Positions 24,374 through 34,270 of a stretch of 64,000 nucleotides of DNA are shown here, one piece after another. The notes below the pieces were generated by a model. The model saw nothing but the letters and a program-made list of their open reading frames with translations, was not told the origin of the DNA and made no database searches. The position numbers were made by a program, and so were the translations under genes. This DNA is from Bombardia bombarda. Taxonomy: Eukaryota; Ascomycota; Sordariomycetes; Sordariales; Lasiosphaeriaceae. The stretch spans positions 2,232,001-2,296,000 of the forward strand of contig JAULSR010000002.1 of NCBI GenBank assembly GCA_030512295.1, given 5' to 3'. Within the stretch, counting starts at the first letter, position 1, and every line of letters starts with the position of its first letter.

Positions 24374-25338
24374 TACCAATGGATCCATCAATGTTTCCCC
24401 TCCTGTTGAGAGCAACCAAAGGAATACCGATTTGGGCTTCATACACACTCCGAAGTGTTGTTTCAAGAATCTCCAGACACTTGAGAGATCAGATCATACT
24501 GCTCTGAATCACTGTGCGTTGCTGGGTGGGAACAGCACCTTCAAGCAACGCCGGGATATCCGGTTTTGGGAGTAACCTGGCAACATACGACAAAAGTAAC
24601 TGGTATTCGCCATGTCTGGTGGTAATATAGCCTCAGTATGAATGACACGCCAATTCCAAGAGTCTCCTGACAATGGGTAAGCAATAAATGACATATTGCT
24701 CCATCATTCCAGGTATGACATGTCAGATATATCGTCGTCTATCAGGAGCAAGCGGTATTTCATAACGGTTAGGTAGCTTACCATAAGCCGCGGACCAAGG
24801 ATCTATATCCAGTCAAGGCCGCCTCGGGCTATATATAACCAGTAGCAGGTGTAAACGTCAATATCAAGACGTAGGACCCGGAAATCATAAAAGGAGAAGA
24901 TGGTTCCGTCAGTTATGGGCAAGGGCACGGATGTGGCACATGCTAACAGTCCCAGGCTAAACGGTACTACATTGGGCGACCGAGAAGAGTGCACCTTATG
25001 CCGAGGTTACTTATTATCATGAGACTCATCGTTCGTCCCAAAGCTCTTGTTCCGAGGAAGGAAATATGCATGACGCCACGCCATCCACGCAGCGGCGGAA
25101 TGGGGGCCGTTTGTTTTGAGTTGTTCCATTAGGGTACGTAGATCATAGCGGTAAGTTCGTTACAACGATTTTACATGCCGATACTGTGTAGTCGTAATGA
25201 GAGCGGTTCATACGCGCTGTACTTCCTGCGAGGCGCATTGCTTCGCTAGATACACACCCACACGTATAGTGGCACAAGACGGGCTGCTTGAAGATGCGAG
25301 AAACCGACAAAGAAGATTTAACCATGAAAACAAGGGTA
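24374..25338. other. AT-rich intergenic DNA
   Basis: About 1 kb of AT-rich sequence between the inverted-repeat elements and the CCDC174-like gene. No supported gene; its low GC compared with neighbours suggests old mobile-element DNA, but I see no recognisable protein fragment. Confidence 0.4.
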
Positions 25339-26511
25339 TCATGGAACAAAATTCAACGAAACCATACAGCAGACTTTAAACAGCCCCCTTCTCAACCTGC
25401 TTGCCCTCCTCACCCTTGGCAGTCCCATCAACACCACTCCCACCCCCTTCCCATCACTACCACTGCCACCATCACCATCACCACCCTCCCCCTCCCCCCC
25501 AATCTCCACCCCCAACGCCTCCAAAAACCCATCCGCCAACCTCCTCGCCCTCCTCTCCCCCACCACCCTCCTCCTCTCCTCCACCTCCCTCCGCCTCTCC
25601 CGCACCCTCTCCTCCCTCTCCCGCCTCAACCCCTCCGTCCTCTCCCTCTCCTTCTCTAACCCCTTCATCTCCCCCTTCCTCTTCTCCTCATCCTTGCTAA
25701 ACGCATAGAACCCAACCCCCTTGGTGCGGATCTCGCGGTCGGCCTCGTAGTGCGCCGGCGGCGGGGGCGTCGCGCTGCGGTCGCGCTTGCGCGCGAGCTG
25801 CTCCATCGCTTCCACGTCATACGCAACAAACGCCTCGGCCTGCACGGCATCGCCAAAGATGAGGTGCTCGGGGGCTTTGGGGCGGGCGGACATGTGGTCG
25901 AGCTCGGCGGTGGAGGCTTGGCCGCGCGCGAGGCGCCGCTGCAGGCGGAGCTGTTCGCCGCGGGTGCCGCGGCGGAGACGGCCGAACTCGTCTTCGTATT
26001 CGATGATTTCGGTGTCGTTGTTGTCGGATTCTTGGTCGGAGTCTTCGGAGGAGGAGCTGGAGGAGGAGGAGGAGGAGGCGTTGTTGTTGGTCTTCTTGTC
26101 GGCTTTCTCGGCCCACTTGCGATCGAAGTCGACGAGGCCGATCTCGCGGCCGACGTAGTCGCCGCGCTGCATGGCGGCGTAGAGGCGCGCTTTGGATTCC
26201 ATCTTGCGGCGGGCGAGGGTGCGCTCGGCCTTTTCGTCTTCGGTGCCGACGGGGTTCTTGAGGACTAGTTTGCTGCCTCCATCGTCGTCTCTGGCTGCCG
26301 CCTTGCGCTTGACCTTGACGCCGCTGAAGAGGTCGTCCGTTTTTGACTTGGAGGGCCGCGGGCGACCGCCTGTGGCTGTGGTGTTGGAGGAGGCTAGGAG
26401 TGTGCTGAGCTGTGATGTGAAGGCCAGCGAGCCTGATAGCGACATTTCCTTTTTCTGTTTCTTGGGCGGAGGCTGCCCGTAGAGGTTTGGGTCTTGGCGT
26501 ATGACGGGCAT
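25339..26511 (-). CDS. CCDC174-family coiled-coil nuclear protein, C-terminus frameshifted
   Basis: Homologue of coiled-coil domain protein 174, a poorly understood nuclear protein linked to mRNA splicing complexes in animals. Start chosen at 26511 (MPVIRQDPNLYGQ); an in-frame ATG at 26664 would add 51 residues of low-complexity leader. The recognisable core is ARLYAAMQRGDYVGRE...DFDRKWAEK, an acidic/Ser tract, IIEYEDEFGRLRRGTR, and HYEADREIRTKGVGFYAFS followed by a long Arg/Glu-rich coiled coil. As given the frame ends at 25339 with an odd Arg/Cys tail (390 aa). Adding one C in the run at 25443-25447 would end the protein in TAKGEEGKQVEKGAV at a stop at 25376-25378 (378 aa), a far more protein-like tail, so a one-base homopolymer loss is likely. 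Confidence 0.75.
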   Translation of the reverse strand: MPVIRQDPNLYGQPPPKKQKKEMSLSGSLAFTSQLSTLLASSNTTATGGRPRPSKSKTDDLFSGVKVKRKAAARDDDGGSKLVLKNPVGTEDEKAERTLARRKMESKARLYAAMQRGDYVGREIGLVDFDRKWAEKADKKTNNNASSSSSSSSSSEDSDQESDNNDTEIIEYEDEFGRLRRGTRGEQLRLQRRLARGQASTAELDHMSARPKAPEHLIFGDAVQAEAFVAYDVEAMEQLARKRDRSATPPPPAHYEADREIRTKGVGFYAFSKDEEKRKGEMKGLEKERERTEGLRREREERVRERRREVEERRRVVGERRARRLADGFLEALGVEIGGEGEGGDGDGGSGSDGKGVGVVLMGLPRVRRASRLRRGLFKVCCMVSLNFVP

Positions 26512-27439
26512 GGCTTTCTTTTTGGTTTCTTTTTGAGAGATTTGTGGTGCCCTTTTCAGTCTTCGGTATGGGGTTGAAAGGGTTGTGTTGTCGGTATTTC
26601 CACAGCAAGATGGTTGATTGTTGAACACAGCCACGTTTGTGGTTTCTACATGAATTTCAGTCATGTCGTCGACGGAAGCCGTCAGCTAAAGGTGTTTAGT
26701 GGGGCAACGTGCAGCGATTCCGCTGGCACTGTAACTGCTAAGTGCCCCACACTGTGAAGCACTAAATACCCCAGGCTTACACGACAGATTTGAGTGGAGC
26801 CAGCCCCCCTTCCCCAGTGCTTTGGGATGAACAAGTGTGTGGCTGAGCCGATGTGTCAACGTTCCAGTCTTGAGCTGCTGTTGCTGCTGCTGCTGCTCCC
26901 GGCTTCTCCTGACTGACGTCGTCATTGCCGCTTTTTAGACTTTGTGGCCGCGCCCGAAAGTAATGTCTACATTCCCGGCGCGCTGTTAGATTCCCACTTT
27001 AATTCTGGTTAACTGGTTATCGTTTCCGTGACAAGCCTCCATCACGCTTCTGACGCCCCCTTCTTCCCTCTCCCGTCGATTAAAGAGCACTCGCTTTCCC
27101 CATTTGCATGCAACTGCTGCCACTGATGGAAGCTTATCTTCTCCTCTGCGACCACGCCATGACCATTGGTTTCGACCTGCATCCGAATAGCTAGCCGATG
27201 ATTAGGTAGACACTTTTTTTTTTGCTCGCGTGATCGACCTAGCAACACCCACCGGCACTGCCATCATCCATTCGTTTTGCTTCCCATTATTGCATACGCG
27301 CCCTCTGACGCGTTCAATCTCGGCGGGACAGCCAGCCAACCTTGCTACGTTCTGTGTTACCAGCACAGAGCTCGAGGAGCTGCAGACAGTTGCGCGCGCG
27401 CTTAATCAAGCAAGCTCCCCCGAACACACACACACACAC
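26512..27439. other. Divergent intergenic region
   Basis: About 0.9 kb between the CCDC174-like gene (-) and the small membrane-protein gene (+). Contains a CTG/CAG triplet patch (26873-26898) and a short CA run directly before ATG 27440. No further gene supported. Confidence 0.5.
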
Positions 27440-27841
27440 ATGTGCACCACTAGTTTGGCCGACCAAGATGCCGTCAGCTGGCACACTTGGATCAGGGAGC
27501 TAAGACTCATCTCTGAAGACCTCAGCTACGCCCTCCGCATCGTATCGTGGATCTTTGTGAGCTACCCCTCCCTTCCTCTCGCATCTCAACCAACATGTCT
27601 GACTGTATGCTAGCTGGTCTTTGCCCTTGTACCGATCGCCCCAATTGCGGGACTCGTCTTATACGACATTGCGCTCTGGATGTGGAGGCTTGTCGTTTCT
27701 GAACGTGATGTCACCCAACAAAACACACCCGATACAAACGATGCTGCTGCCGCTTCCGAAACGCCTCCTCGACCTAGGGAAAACGGCCACAGAAGTGTGA
27801 ATGGTTCAGTCAGGAAAAAAGACGATTGGTCTTGTCACTGA
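27440..27841 (+). CDS. Small predicted membrane protein, unknown function
   Basis: Spliced frame of 114 residues: exons 27440-27556 and 27614-27841 with a 57-nt intron (GTGAGC donor, CTGAC branch, GCTAG acceptor), phase 0. Joining fuses two hydrophobic halves into IVSWIF-LVFALVPIAPIAG and LVLYDIALWMWRLVV, predicting one long or two closely spaced membrane segments at about residues 33-66. The N-terminus has a WHTWIRELRLISEDLSY amphipathic stretch; the C-terminus is polar (TPPRPRENGHRS) and ends DDWSCH. The clean intron and hydrophobicity profile argue for a real gene; I recognise no family. It converges with homoserine dehydrogenase, with 189 bp between the stops. Confidence 0.65.
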
Positions 27842-28030
27842 TCAGAGGTTGGGATTATGTTAGGGAGTGGCAGACAGGCAGTATGGAACATATCAACAAA
27901 AATACGAAGTGGTCAAGTGCGTCTTGACGACCACTGGTGTTGAATCAGGAAAGAGCATTTGAATTCCTCATAGGGTAGGTAATAAAGGTGGCGCGAGCGC
28001 AGCTGTGCTATGCTTGGTTCTACCCATCCT

Positions 28031-29225
28031 CTACGCATAAGAAATGACCCTCAGGAGATTGGCCGTCACGCCATGGGCCGTCACCTCGCCGCCGGCACCC
28101 GCGCCCTGAATGATCAGAGGGTTGCTTCCGTACCGCTTAGTATAGAAGCTAATGATGTTGTCGCTCCCCTTGAGCGACGCAATGGCCGAAGACCGCTCAA
28201 ACTTTTGCAGCCCGACCTTGACCTGCTTGGTGGCCACGTCGATGCTGCCTACGTAGCGCACCACCTTGCCCTCCCGCTCCGCCGCCGCCTTGACCTCGTC
28301 CATCTGCGCATCGAACTCGGGCAGCCTGGCCAGAAACTCGTCCCCGCTCGCGACGGACTCGAGCTCCTTGGGGATGAGGCTCTCCACGGGGAAGGCGCTG
28401 GGCGACTCGATCTCGAGGCCGACGATGCGCGCGAGGATGGTCAGCTTGCGCGCCACGTCCATGCCGTTCAGGTCGTCGCGCGGGTCCGGCTCCGTGTAGC
28501 CCAGCTCCTTGGCGTTCTTGACCTCGGCCGACCACTTGCCGCCTGACCCAGAAGTCGGCGCGAACGAGTTGAAGAGAAACGACATGGTGCCGCTGAAGAC
28601 GCCCTCGATCTTGGTCACCTCGTCACCGGTATCCACCAGGTCGTGCAGGGTTGAGATGACGGGCAGCCCCGCGCCAACAGAGGACTCGTGGTACATGCAC
28701 GCGCCCGACTTGTCGGCGGCGCTGAAGATGTTCTTCCACAGCTGGTACGAGCCCGAGAAGGCCTTCTTGCTGGGCGTCACGATGCTGATGCCGCGGCTGA
28801 GGAAGGAGGGGTATGCCTCGGCGATGTCCTGGGAGCTCGTGTTGTCGATCAGGACGGCCTTGTGGCTGGAGGCGGTCAGGTACTCGACCAGGTCGGGCAG
28901 GCTCAGGGGCGCCTGCGAGGACGCGGCGAGCGTCGAGAGGGAGTCGTCAATGTCGATGGGCGCGTAGTCGCTGCTGTAGACGGCCTTCTTGCTCGTCGAG
29001 ATGTAGGACAGCACCAGCTTGGGGCTGGGCCGGCGCTTGGCCAGCTGCGAGAGCTGGCCGAGGAAGCATTTGCCTACCCCGCCAACGCCTGTGGTGATGG
29101 AAAAAGGGGTGTTAGTCACACCAGCTTTTTATGTCGTGACGTTGACTGTGTCCGAGTAGATGAAGGGGTGGGGGGGTAAATGACATACCAATGATGGCAA
29201 TGTTTACTTGACGTGCTGAAGCCAT
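28031..29225 (-). CDS. HOM6: Homoserine dehydrogenase
   Basis: NAD(P)-dependent reduction of aspartate semialdehyde to homoserine, on the route to threonine, methionine and isoleucine. Exons 29225-29189 (12 codons plus one base) and 29088-28031; intron of 100 nt with GTATGT donor, GACTAAC branch and CACAG acceptor. Splicing completes the Rossmann motif IGVGGVG (residues 12-18). The catalytic block GYTEPDPRDDLNG-MDVARKLTILAR carries the conserved Asp and Lys, and the C-terminus has GAGAGGEVTAHGVTANLLRV. 364 residues, close to the yeast enzyme length. No aspartokinase domain is fused. No frame anomalies. Confidence 0.96.
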
Positions 29226-30056
29226 TTTGATTTAATCTTTTACTGGCTTTCCGTGTCAAAATGGAACGCAATTGTTGTCTTGTGGTCTCAAAAAAAAAGT
29301 TCCTGGGAGAGTGAGCTCATCGCGGGGTTCTTGCAATGGCCAGCATCACAGGCGGCCGATAGCGGGGCTGCCCCTTGCAAGCTCCCTGCACACCCTTGCT
29401 GCACTGTGCCCCACCCACTCTCTGGACCCTGCCCCACCACTGTTAATAACTGAAATTGCAAAACATGATGACATTTCGTAACGGTATAACACTGTATAGC
29501 TTTCACACTCAGGATCCGCGAAGGTGGGCATTTTAACAAGTCAAAAGATGTGTAAAGGGCCCGGTCAAGCCGTAATCTAGGCTCCTAGGCTAGATATGAT
29601 GGAACTGTAATGCACCCTACATGATAGTAACTTGGTGATACATTTACCAAAAGAGCTTCTCAAAGTGGACAATTTCCAGACAAATCAAGCGTTCTGATAT
29701 GGCTCGCACCTTCCACCTTCCGCAATCTGCTGCAGTAGGTACCATCAACAGTCTCGCTGTTAGTGAAGTTTATTTAATATCTGGGGTGGACTCGTTTAAA
29801 CGGACCTCCTACCGCCGGTACTACAATGACCAACTGTTCGGTGAAGTTTAGTGTTGTTGCAACTTGCCAGACTTATTGCCTGCTAGCTAATCCTTGGCGC
29901 TGCTAGCTATAAAGAATTCCTAATTTATAGCGTGATAACAATTGGGAGAACTTAGTAATACAGGATAGTTTGATTGGTTGATGTTAAAGTGAGAAGAACG
30001 TAAAACGTTAAGGTACCTTATAGATCAGTTTAAGATACCCTAAATATATACAAAGT
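29226..30056. other. AT-rich intergenic DNA
   Basis: Promoter of homoserine dehydrogenase followed by AT-rich sequence (29550-30050) with no coding features. Ends at the tRNA-like unit. Confidence 0.5.
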
Positions 30057-30181
30057 GCAGTAGTAGTTCAGCGGTAGAACGGTTGGAGAGCGGGTGCGGC
30101 CGTCAAGTAAGATTCCTTATTTGATCGCGACAGATGCTTAGCGCAACGCGACACATCCCAGTTCGATTCTGGGCAGCTGCA
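30057..30181 (+). tRNA. tRNA-like gene or tRNA pseudogene with 50-nt internal excess
   Basis: Starts GCAGTAG-TA-GTTC-AGCGGTA-GAAC, a canonical D-arm with A box TAGTTCAGCGG. Ends CCCAG-TTCGATT-CTGGG (T-arm, B box) then CAGCTGC-A, pairing with the 5' end except one A-A mismatch at position 6-67. Between them are 84 bases rather than about 32. The only good anticodon-stem candidate is TCGCG/CGCGA (30125-30129 and 30147-30151), with a 17-nt loop lacking a clear U33 and a 5-nt variable loop. A 9-bp hairpin lies just before it (30104-30125). So Pol III promoter elements are intact, but the anticodon cannot be read. Could be an intron-bearing tRNA, a pseudogene or a SINE head. Confidence 0.4.
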
Positions 30182-30239
30182 CATTTGTCTTGGAGTTGTC
30201 TAAAGCTCTACGGAGTTTGAAAACAATTCACAAGTATGG

Positions 30240-30248
30240 TTTTTTTTT
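30240..30248 (+). terminator. T9 run, possible Pol III terminator
   Basis: Nine consecutive T 59 bases after the tRNA-like unit, the first run long enough to stop RNA polymerase III downstream of the A/B boxes. Confidence 0.35.
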
Positions 30249-30421
30249 CATTTGCTAGACGCCAATATTCCAGCCGCTTAACGCCAGCATATATGTCTTC
30301 CCATAAAGCCAAGTTCCAAGTCAAAAAGAAGTGCCTGGTAAAGAGACACTCACCCAACGCCTTGTCATGATGTCAAACGCAACCCCCCATAATTAGTCGT
30401 ACCCAGTCCAGTCACACCATC

Positions 30422-31433
30422 TCAAACAGCCCGCTTCTTCGACTTCTTCGCTATCTTCGCCTGCAGCGCCTGGAACTCCTCCTCGTCAATATCCGCCTCC
30501 TCTGCCTCCTCCATCTCCTTCACCCCGCGCTTCTTGCCCGCCTTACCCCCCTTATTCCCCACAATCTTGGCCTGCAACGCCAAAAACTCATCCTCATCAA
30601 TCTCCGGCTCCTTCGCCCCCCGTTTCTTGCCCCCCTTCGCCTTCCCCTTCTCCTTTGGCGCGTACTTCTCCGCCAGCCGCTCAAAAGCCCCGGCCCTCCC
30701 CTGCTGATTCCTCAGTATCAGCGCCGCCAGCCCACCCTCCCCCGCATCCTTTCCTTTCCCCTTGCCCTTCCCGCCCCTCAGCTTATCATACACCCCCAGC
30801 TCCCTCGCCAGCTCATCCGCCTCCCTGCTCTCTTTCTGCGCGCCTTTGATCCTCGCCTGCCTTGCCCGCTTGCTCTCCTTCACATATGCTTTATAACCCG
30901 GCACCTCGCCCGTGGCAATCGCCGCGTCGATAATCCTGCGAAAGCGCTCGTCGTCCTCGACGACGTCGCTCAGTATGACCGTCTCGTAAAGCTTGTCCAT
31001 GTCGCCCTCGAACTCTTCGTACGCAGCTAAGACATCGTCGCGCTCCTCGTCAGAGTGCTTGTACTGCGCGGCGAACTTTTCTATGGCGTCGGAGGAGACG
31101 GCGTCGCGGTATTGCTCGGCGTAGAAATCGCTCCAGCTGAAGCCGTCGGCGTCGACGATGGACTCGGAGGTTGAGCCGGTGGCGTCGTAGCGCGCGCGCC
31201 GGGCGGGGTCGGAGAGGACGGCGTAGGCGAAGGCGATGGACTGGAAGGTTGCGTTGGCGGAGTCTTTTTGGTCGGCGGGGACTTTGTCGGGGTGGTGTTT
31301 TAGGGCGAGCTTGCGGTAGGCGGATTTGATTTGGTCGGGGGAGGCGGTGGGGGGAGGGAGAGGACGGTGTAGGGGTTGATGGCGGGGGGAGGCCATCGTC
31401 GGAGAGGTTTTCGTCGTCGGAGTGGGAGGGCAT
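30422..31433 (-). CDS. J-domain protein, DNAJC9 type, two frameshifts near the start
   Basis: Hsp70 co-chaperone resembling DNAJC9. The J domain (KSAYRKLALKHHPDKVP with HPD, then FQSIAFAYAVLSDPARRARYD) is followed by the family middle region WSDFYAEQYRD...EEFEGDMDKLYETVILSDVVEDDERFR and KAYVKESKRARQ. The Lys/Gly-rich tail has two related IDEDEFLALQAKI / IDEEEFQALQAKI elements. The start codon 31433 (MPSHSDDENLSDDGL) is in a different frame from the first J-domain helix INPYTVLSL, which is in a third frame from ASPDQIKSAY. One missing C in each of two runs of six (31384-31389 and 31349-31354) explains both shifts and would give 337 residues. The alternative ATG at 31396 lacks helix I. Neither shift looks like an intron. 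Confidence 0.85.
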
Positions 31434-31831
31434 TGTGGCGAGGTGTGTATGACGTGTGGGGGTTGGAGTTGATTTGTGGTTTTTGAAGATGTTGGTGGTT
31501 TGCGAAGCGGTTGAGGTCTATGAGAGATGAAGGTTACGCGACGACGACGCGACTTGGCCGAGGCGTGGATTCTGTTGCTTGAGGGTGTGCAAGGGCTTTA
31601 ATTGTTTGGTGGGGCATTATCCAGGGGCCCCGGTAGCTGTCAGGAATCACTAACGCCATTTGGGCAAGCCCCGACAGGGGTATTGGAGTACGTACCTTTT
31701 GTACGACGGAGGGGTCACTCCCCTTCTTCACCACCCATCTCAGGATCAACCTCAACAAGTCGATCAAATATAACATCTTCTCACCCTCTACTCAAAAGCT
31801 CTCTCAAAAATTTCTACCTCTACACTCCACC
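31434..31831. other. Divergent promoter
   Basis: About 0.4 kb between the J-protein (-) and deaminase (+) genes. Nothing else supported. Confidence 0.55.
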
Positions 31832-32335
31832 ATGGATCCCATCCAACCAGGTGACCACCAAGGCTACATGTGTCTCGCCCTCTCCCTAGCCCAGAAATCC
31901 CCCCCAAAGCCCACCAACTACCGCGTCGGCGCCGTCCTGGTCGATACATCCTCAAACAACATCCTCGCAACCGGTTACACATTAGAACTCCCGGGAAATA
32001 CGCACGCCGAACAATGCTGCCTCATAAAGCTGACAGAGAAGCACGGCGTCTCTGAGGAAAATCTCAAAGAGGTCCTGGCCCCGCACATCGCCCTCTACAC
32101 CACCGTCGAGCCTTGCTCCGAGCGTCTGAGCGGAAACCTGCCGTGCGTCGAAAGGGTGCTGCGGCTGGCGGGCTCGCTCCAGACGGTCTATGTCGGTATT
32201 ATGGAGCCCGAGACGTTTGTCAGCAGTAATACTGGTAGGAAAAGCCTAACAGATGCGGGGATAGATGTGGTCCATGTAAAGGGGCTTGAGGAGCAGATAT
32301 TGGAGGTTGCAACTGCTGGGCATGTTAAAGCCTAG
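31832..32335 (+). CDS. Cytidine-deaminase-fold protein, riboflavin-type (DRAP deaminase-like)
   Basis: Zinc-dependent deaminase of the CMP/dCMP family. A single exon of 167 codons, ATG in CACC-ATGG context. Zinc site: His58 in THAEQCC with catalytic Glu60, and Cys95/Cys105 in EPCSERLSGNLPCVERVL. The spacing between the two cysteines (nine residues) and the RLSGN motif are those of the riboflavin-pathway pyrimidine deaminases (the Rib2 deaminase domain and RibD) rather than cytidine deaminases, which have PCxxC. So deamination of the 2,5-diamino-pyrimidine ribitol phosphate in flavin synthesis is the best guess. It lacks the reductase domain of bacterial RibD and the pseudouridine synthase domain of yeast Rib2. 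Confidence 0.85.
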   Translation: MDPIQPGDHQGYMCLALSLAQKSPPKPTNYRVGAVLVDTSSNNILATGYTLELPGNTHAEQCCLIKLTEKHGVSEENLKEVLAPHIALYTTVEPCSERLSGNLPCVERVLRLAGSLQTVYVGIMEPETFVSSNTGRKSLTDAGIDVVHVKGLEEQILEVATAGHVKA

Positions 32336-32865
32336 ATTAATGTCGGTGGTTGCGTATCATGTACCGCACTACGATCGTCGGGTTGATATCGTCATGGGCT
32401 GAATACCAGGTTTAACGATGGGAAATGCTCGGTTGGTTTGCAATGCTGTCATCTTTTTTCTCTGCTTCTGATTCAACTGGTCATATCTAGAGTCTTGCGC
32501 AAGCCTTTTACGCCGTGTTGTTAAGCCTGCGAGTTTTTGTCCCGAGTTATCGATTTCAGTCATTTGAGCTATACCCCCAGGCAACAGGCGACCTCTTCCC
32601 CTGAATATCAAAAAACCTACCAGCATTGCTGTGGTTTATGCTGCTGCCGATGGCTTATATCGGCATAAATAACAGCATCTTCGATGATCTATACAAGATC
32701 TATCTATATGGGACATTATAGTACAGGATGCCATCGTTGCCCTGCGGACCGGCCTCCTTTAAACCGGACCCCCGCCTAATGCGCGCTTGGAAACAAGAAA
32801 GTAACACAAGGTCATAACCATCCAAACCCTCCATCTCGTCATCATCAACCACGTCCTCTTCCCCT
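32336..32865. other. Intergenic between convergent genes
   Basis: About 0.5 kb; 3' flanks of the deaminase and L-galactonate dehydratase genes. Nothing else supported. Confidence 0.5.
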
Positions 32866-34270
32866 TTAAATCTTGACCCCCTCCAAAATCGGCCTCGCCT
32901 CCTCACTCCTCCACCAACTCTTCTCCCCTCCCGGATACTCAAACCTCTCCATACTCTCCGCCTTCATCTCGACACTATACCCCGGCTCCATCGGCGTCTG
33001 GTAAAACCCATCCTTGATCACTGACGGATGCAAAAAGTGCTCATGCAAATGATCCACATACTCCAGCACCGACAACTTCCCACTAACAACCACATAGTCA
33101 ATCGTGCTCAAATGCTGCGTATACTCGGGCAGTCCCACACCTCCCGAGTGCGGCACGATGGGCACGCCAAACTTCTTCGCCATGAGCAGCACCGCCAGCA
33201 CCTCGTTGACGCCGCCCATGCGGCACGCATCAATCTGACACACATCAATAGCGCCCGCCATCAGCAGCTGCTTGAACACCACCCTGTTCTGGCACATCTC
33301 GCCCGTCGCCACTCCAATCCCATACGGCCTCAGAGCGTCGCGCACCGCTTTGTGGCCGAGAATGTCATCAGGCGACGTCGGCTCCTCGATGAACCACGGC
33401 CTGAACTCGGCCAGTTCCTTCATATACTCAATCGCCTCGGGCACCGACCACACCTGGTTCGCGTCCACCATGAGCACATTCCCGCTCTCGTACCCAATCA
33501 CCTCCCTCGCAATCGCCAGCCGGTGCCTATCCTGCGCCAGACTACCTCCCACTTTCAGCTTGAAATGCCGGTACCCCTTGGCCAGCGTCTCCTGCAGCAG
33601 CGCCTTCATCTTGTCCTCGCCGTACCCCAGCCAGCCCGCGCTCGTCGTGTACGCCGGCACGGCGCGGCTGTTCTGCGCGTCGACCAATCTGGCGGCCTTG
33701 CCGCCCTCGGTCTCCTTGAGCATGGCGATTGCCTCCTCGGGGGTGACGGCGTCGGTGATGTAGCGGAAGTCGATGCAGTCGACGAATTGCTCGGGGTCAT
33801 GTCGGCGACGATGCGCCAGACGGGCTTGTTGAGGACCTTGGCCCAGAGGTCCCAGACGGCGTTGACGACGGCGCCGAGGGCGAGGTGGATGACGCCTTTT
33901 TCGGGGCCGATCCAGCGCAGCTGGCTGTCGTTGACGAGGTGGCGCCACGTCTGGCCCCAGTGGGCGACGAGGCTGGAGAGCGTGCGGCCCTGGATGCGCT
34001 CGGCGACGTGGGCGATGGCGGCGCAGACGATGTCGTTGCCGCGGCCGATGGTGAAGGTCTGGGGTGGGTGTCAGTGACATTAAGGATGGAGAGTTAGTGA
34101 CGGCGACAGACCATGCCATGGCCGGTAAAGGCCGAGTCGGTCTGTAGGATGCAGTAGGCAGATGAGTAGTCCCCGGCCGCGTTCATGGCATCCGAGCCCG
34201 TCTTGTCCAGCGAGGTCGGGAAGCGCACATCGCGCGTGGTCCAGCCTGTGATTGTGATTTCGGTGTCCAT
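32866..34270 (-). CDS. lgd1: L-galactonate dehydratase, one frameshift
   Basis: Enolase-superfamily enzyme converting L-galactonate to 2-keto-3-deoxy-L-galactonate, second step of fungal D-galacturonate (pectin) catabolism. Exons 34270-34112 and 34058-32866; intron of 53 nt with an uncommon GTCTGT donor and CACTAAC branch. Superfamily residues: the Lys pair in KLKVGG, Asp of DANQVW, Glu of IEEPTSPDD, VATGEMCQNR and the base His of PHSGGVGLPEYTQH. Near residue 119 the frame breaks: ADMTP is in one frame and EQFVDCIDFRYITD in the next. One missing G in the run of four at 33793-33796 (plus strand) explains it and gives 450 residues, the length of the characterised Trichoderma enzyme. The rest is well conserved, so a sequence error is more likely than a pseudogene. 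Its usual pathway partner, D-galacturonate reductase, is not adjacent. Confidence 0.92.

Noticed and set aside
31396..31398. Alternative start of the J protein at 31396
   Set aside because: It would skip J-domain helix I, which is present in another frame just upstream; two one-base losses explain the sequence better.
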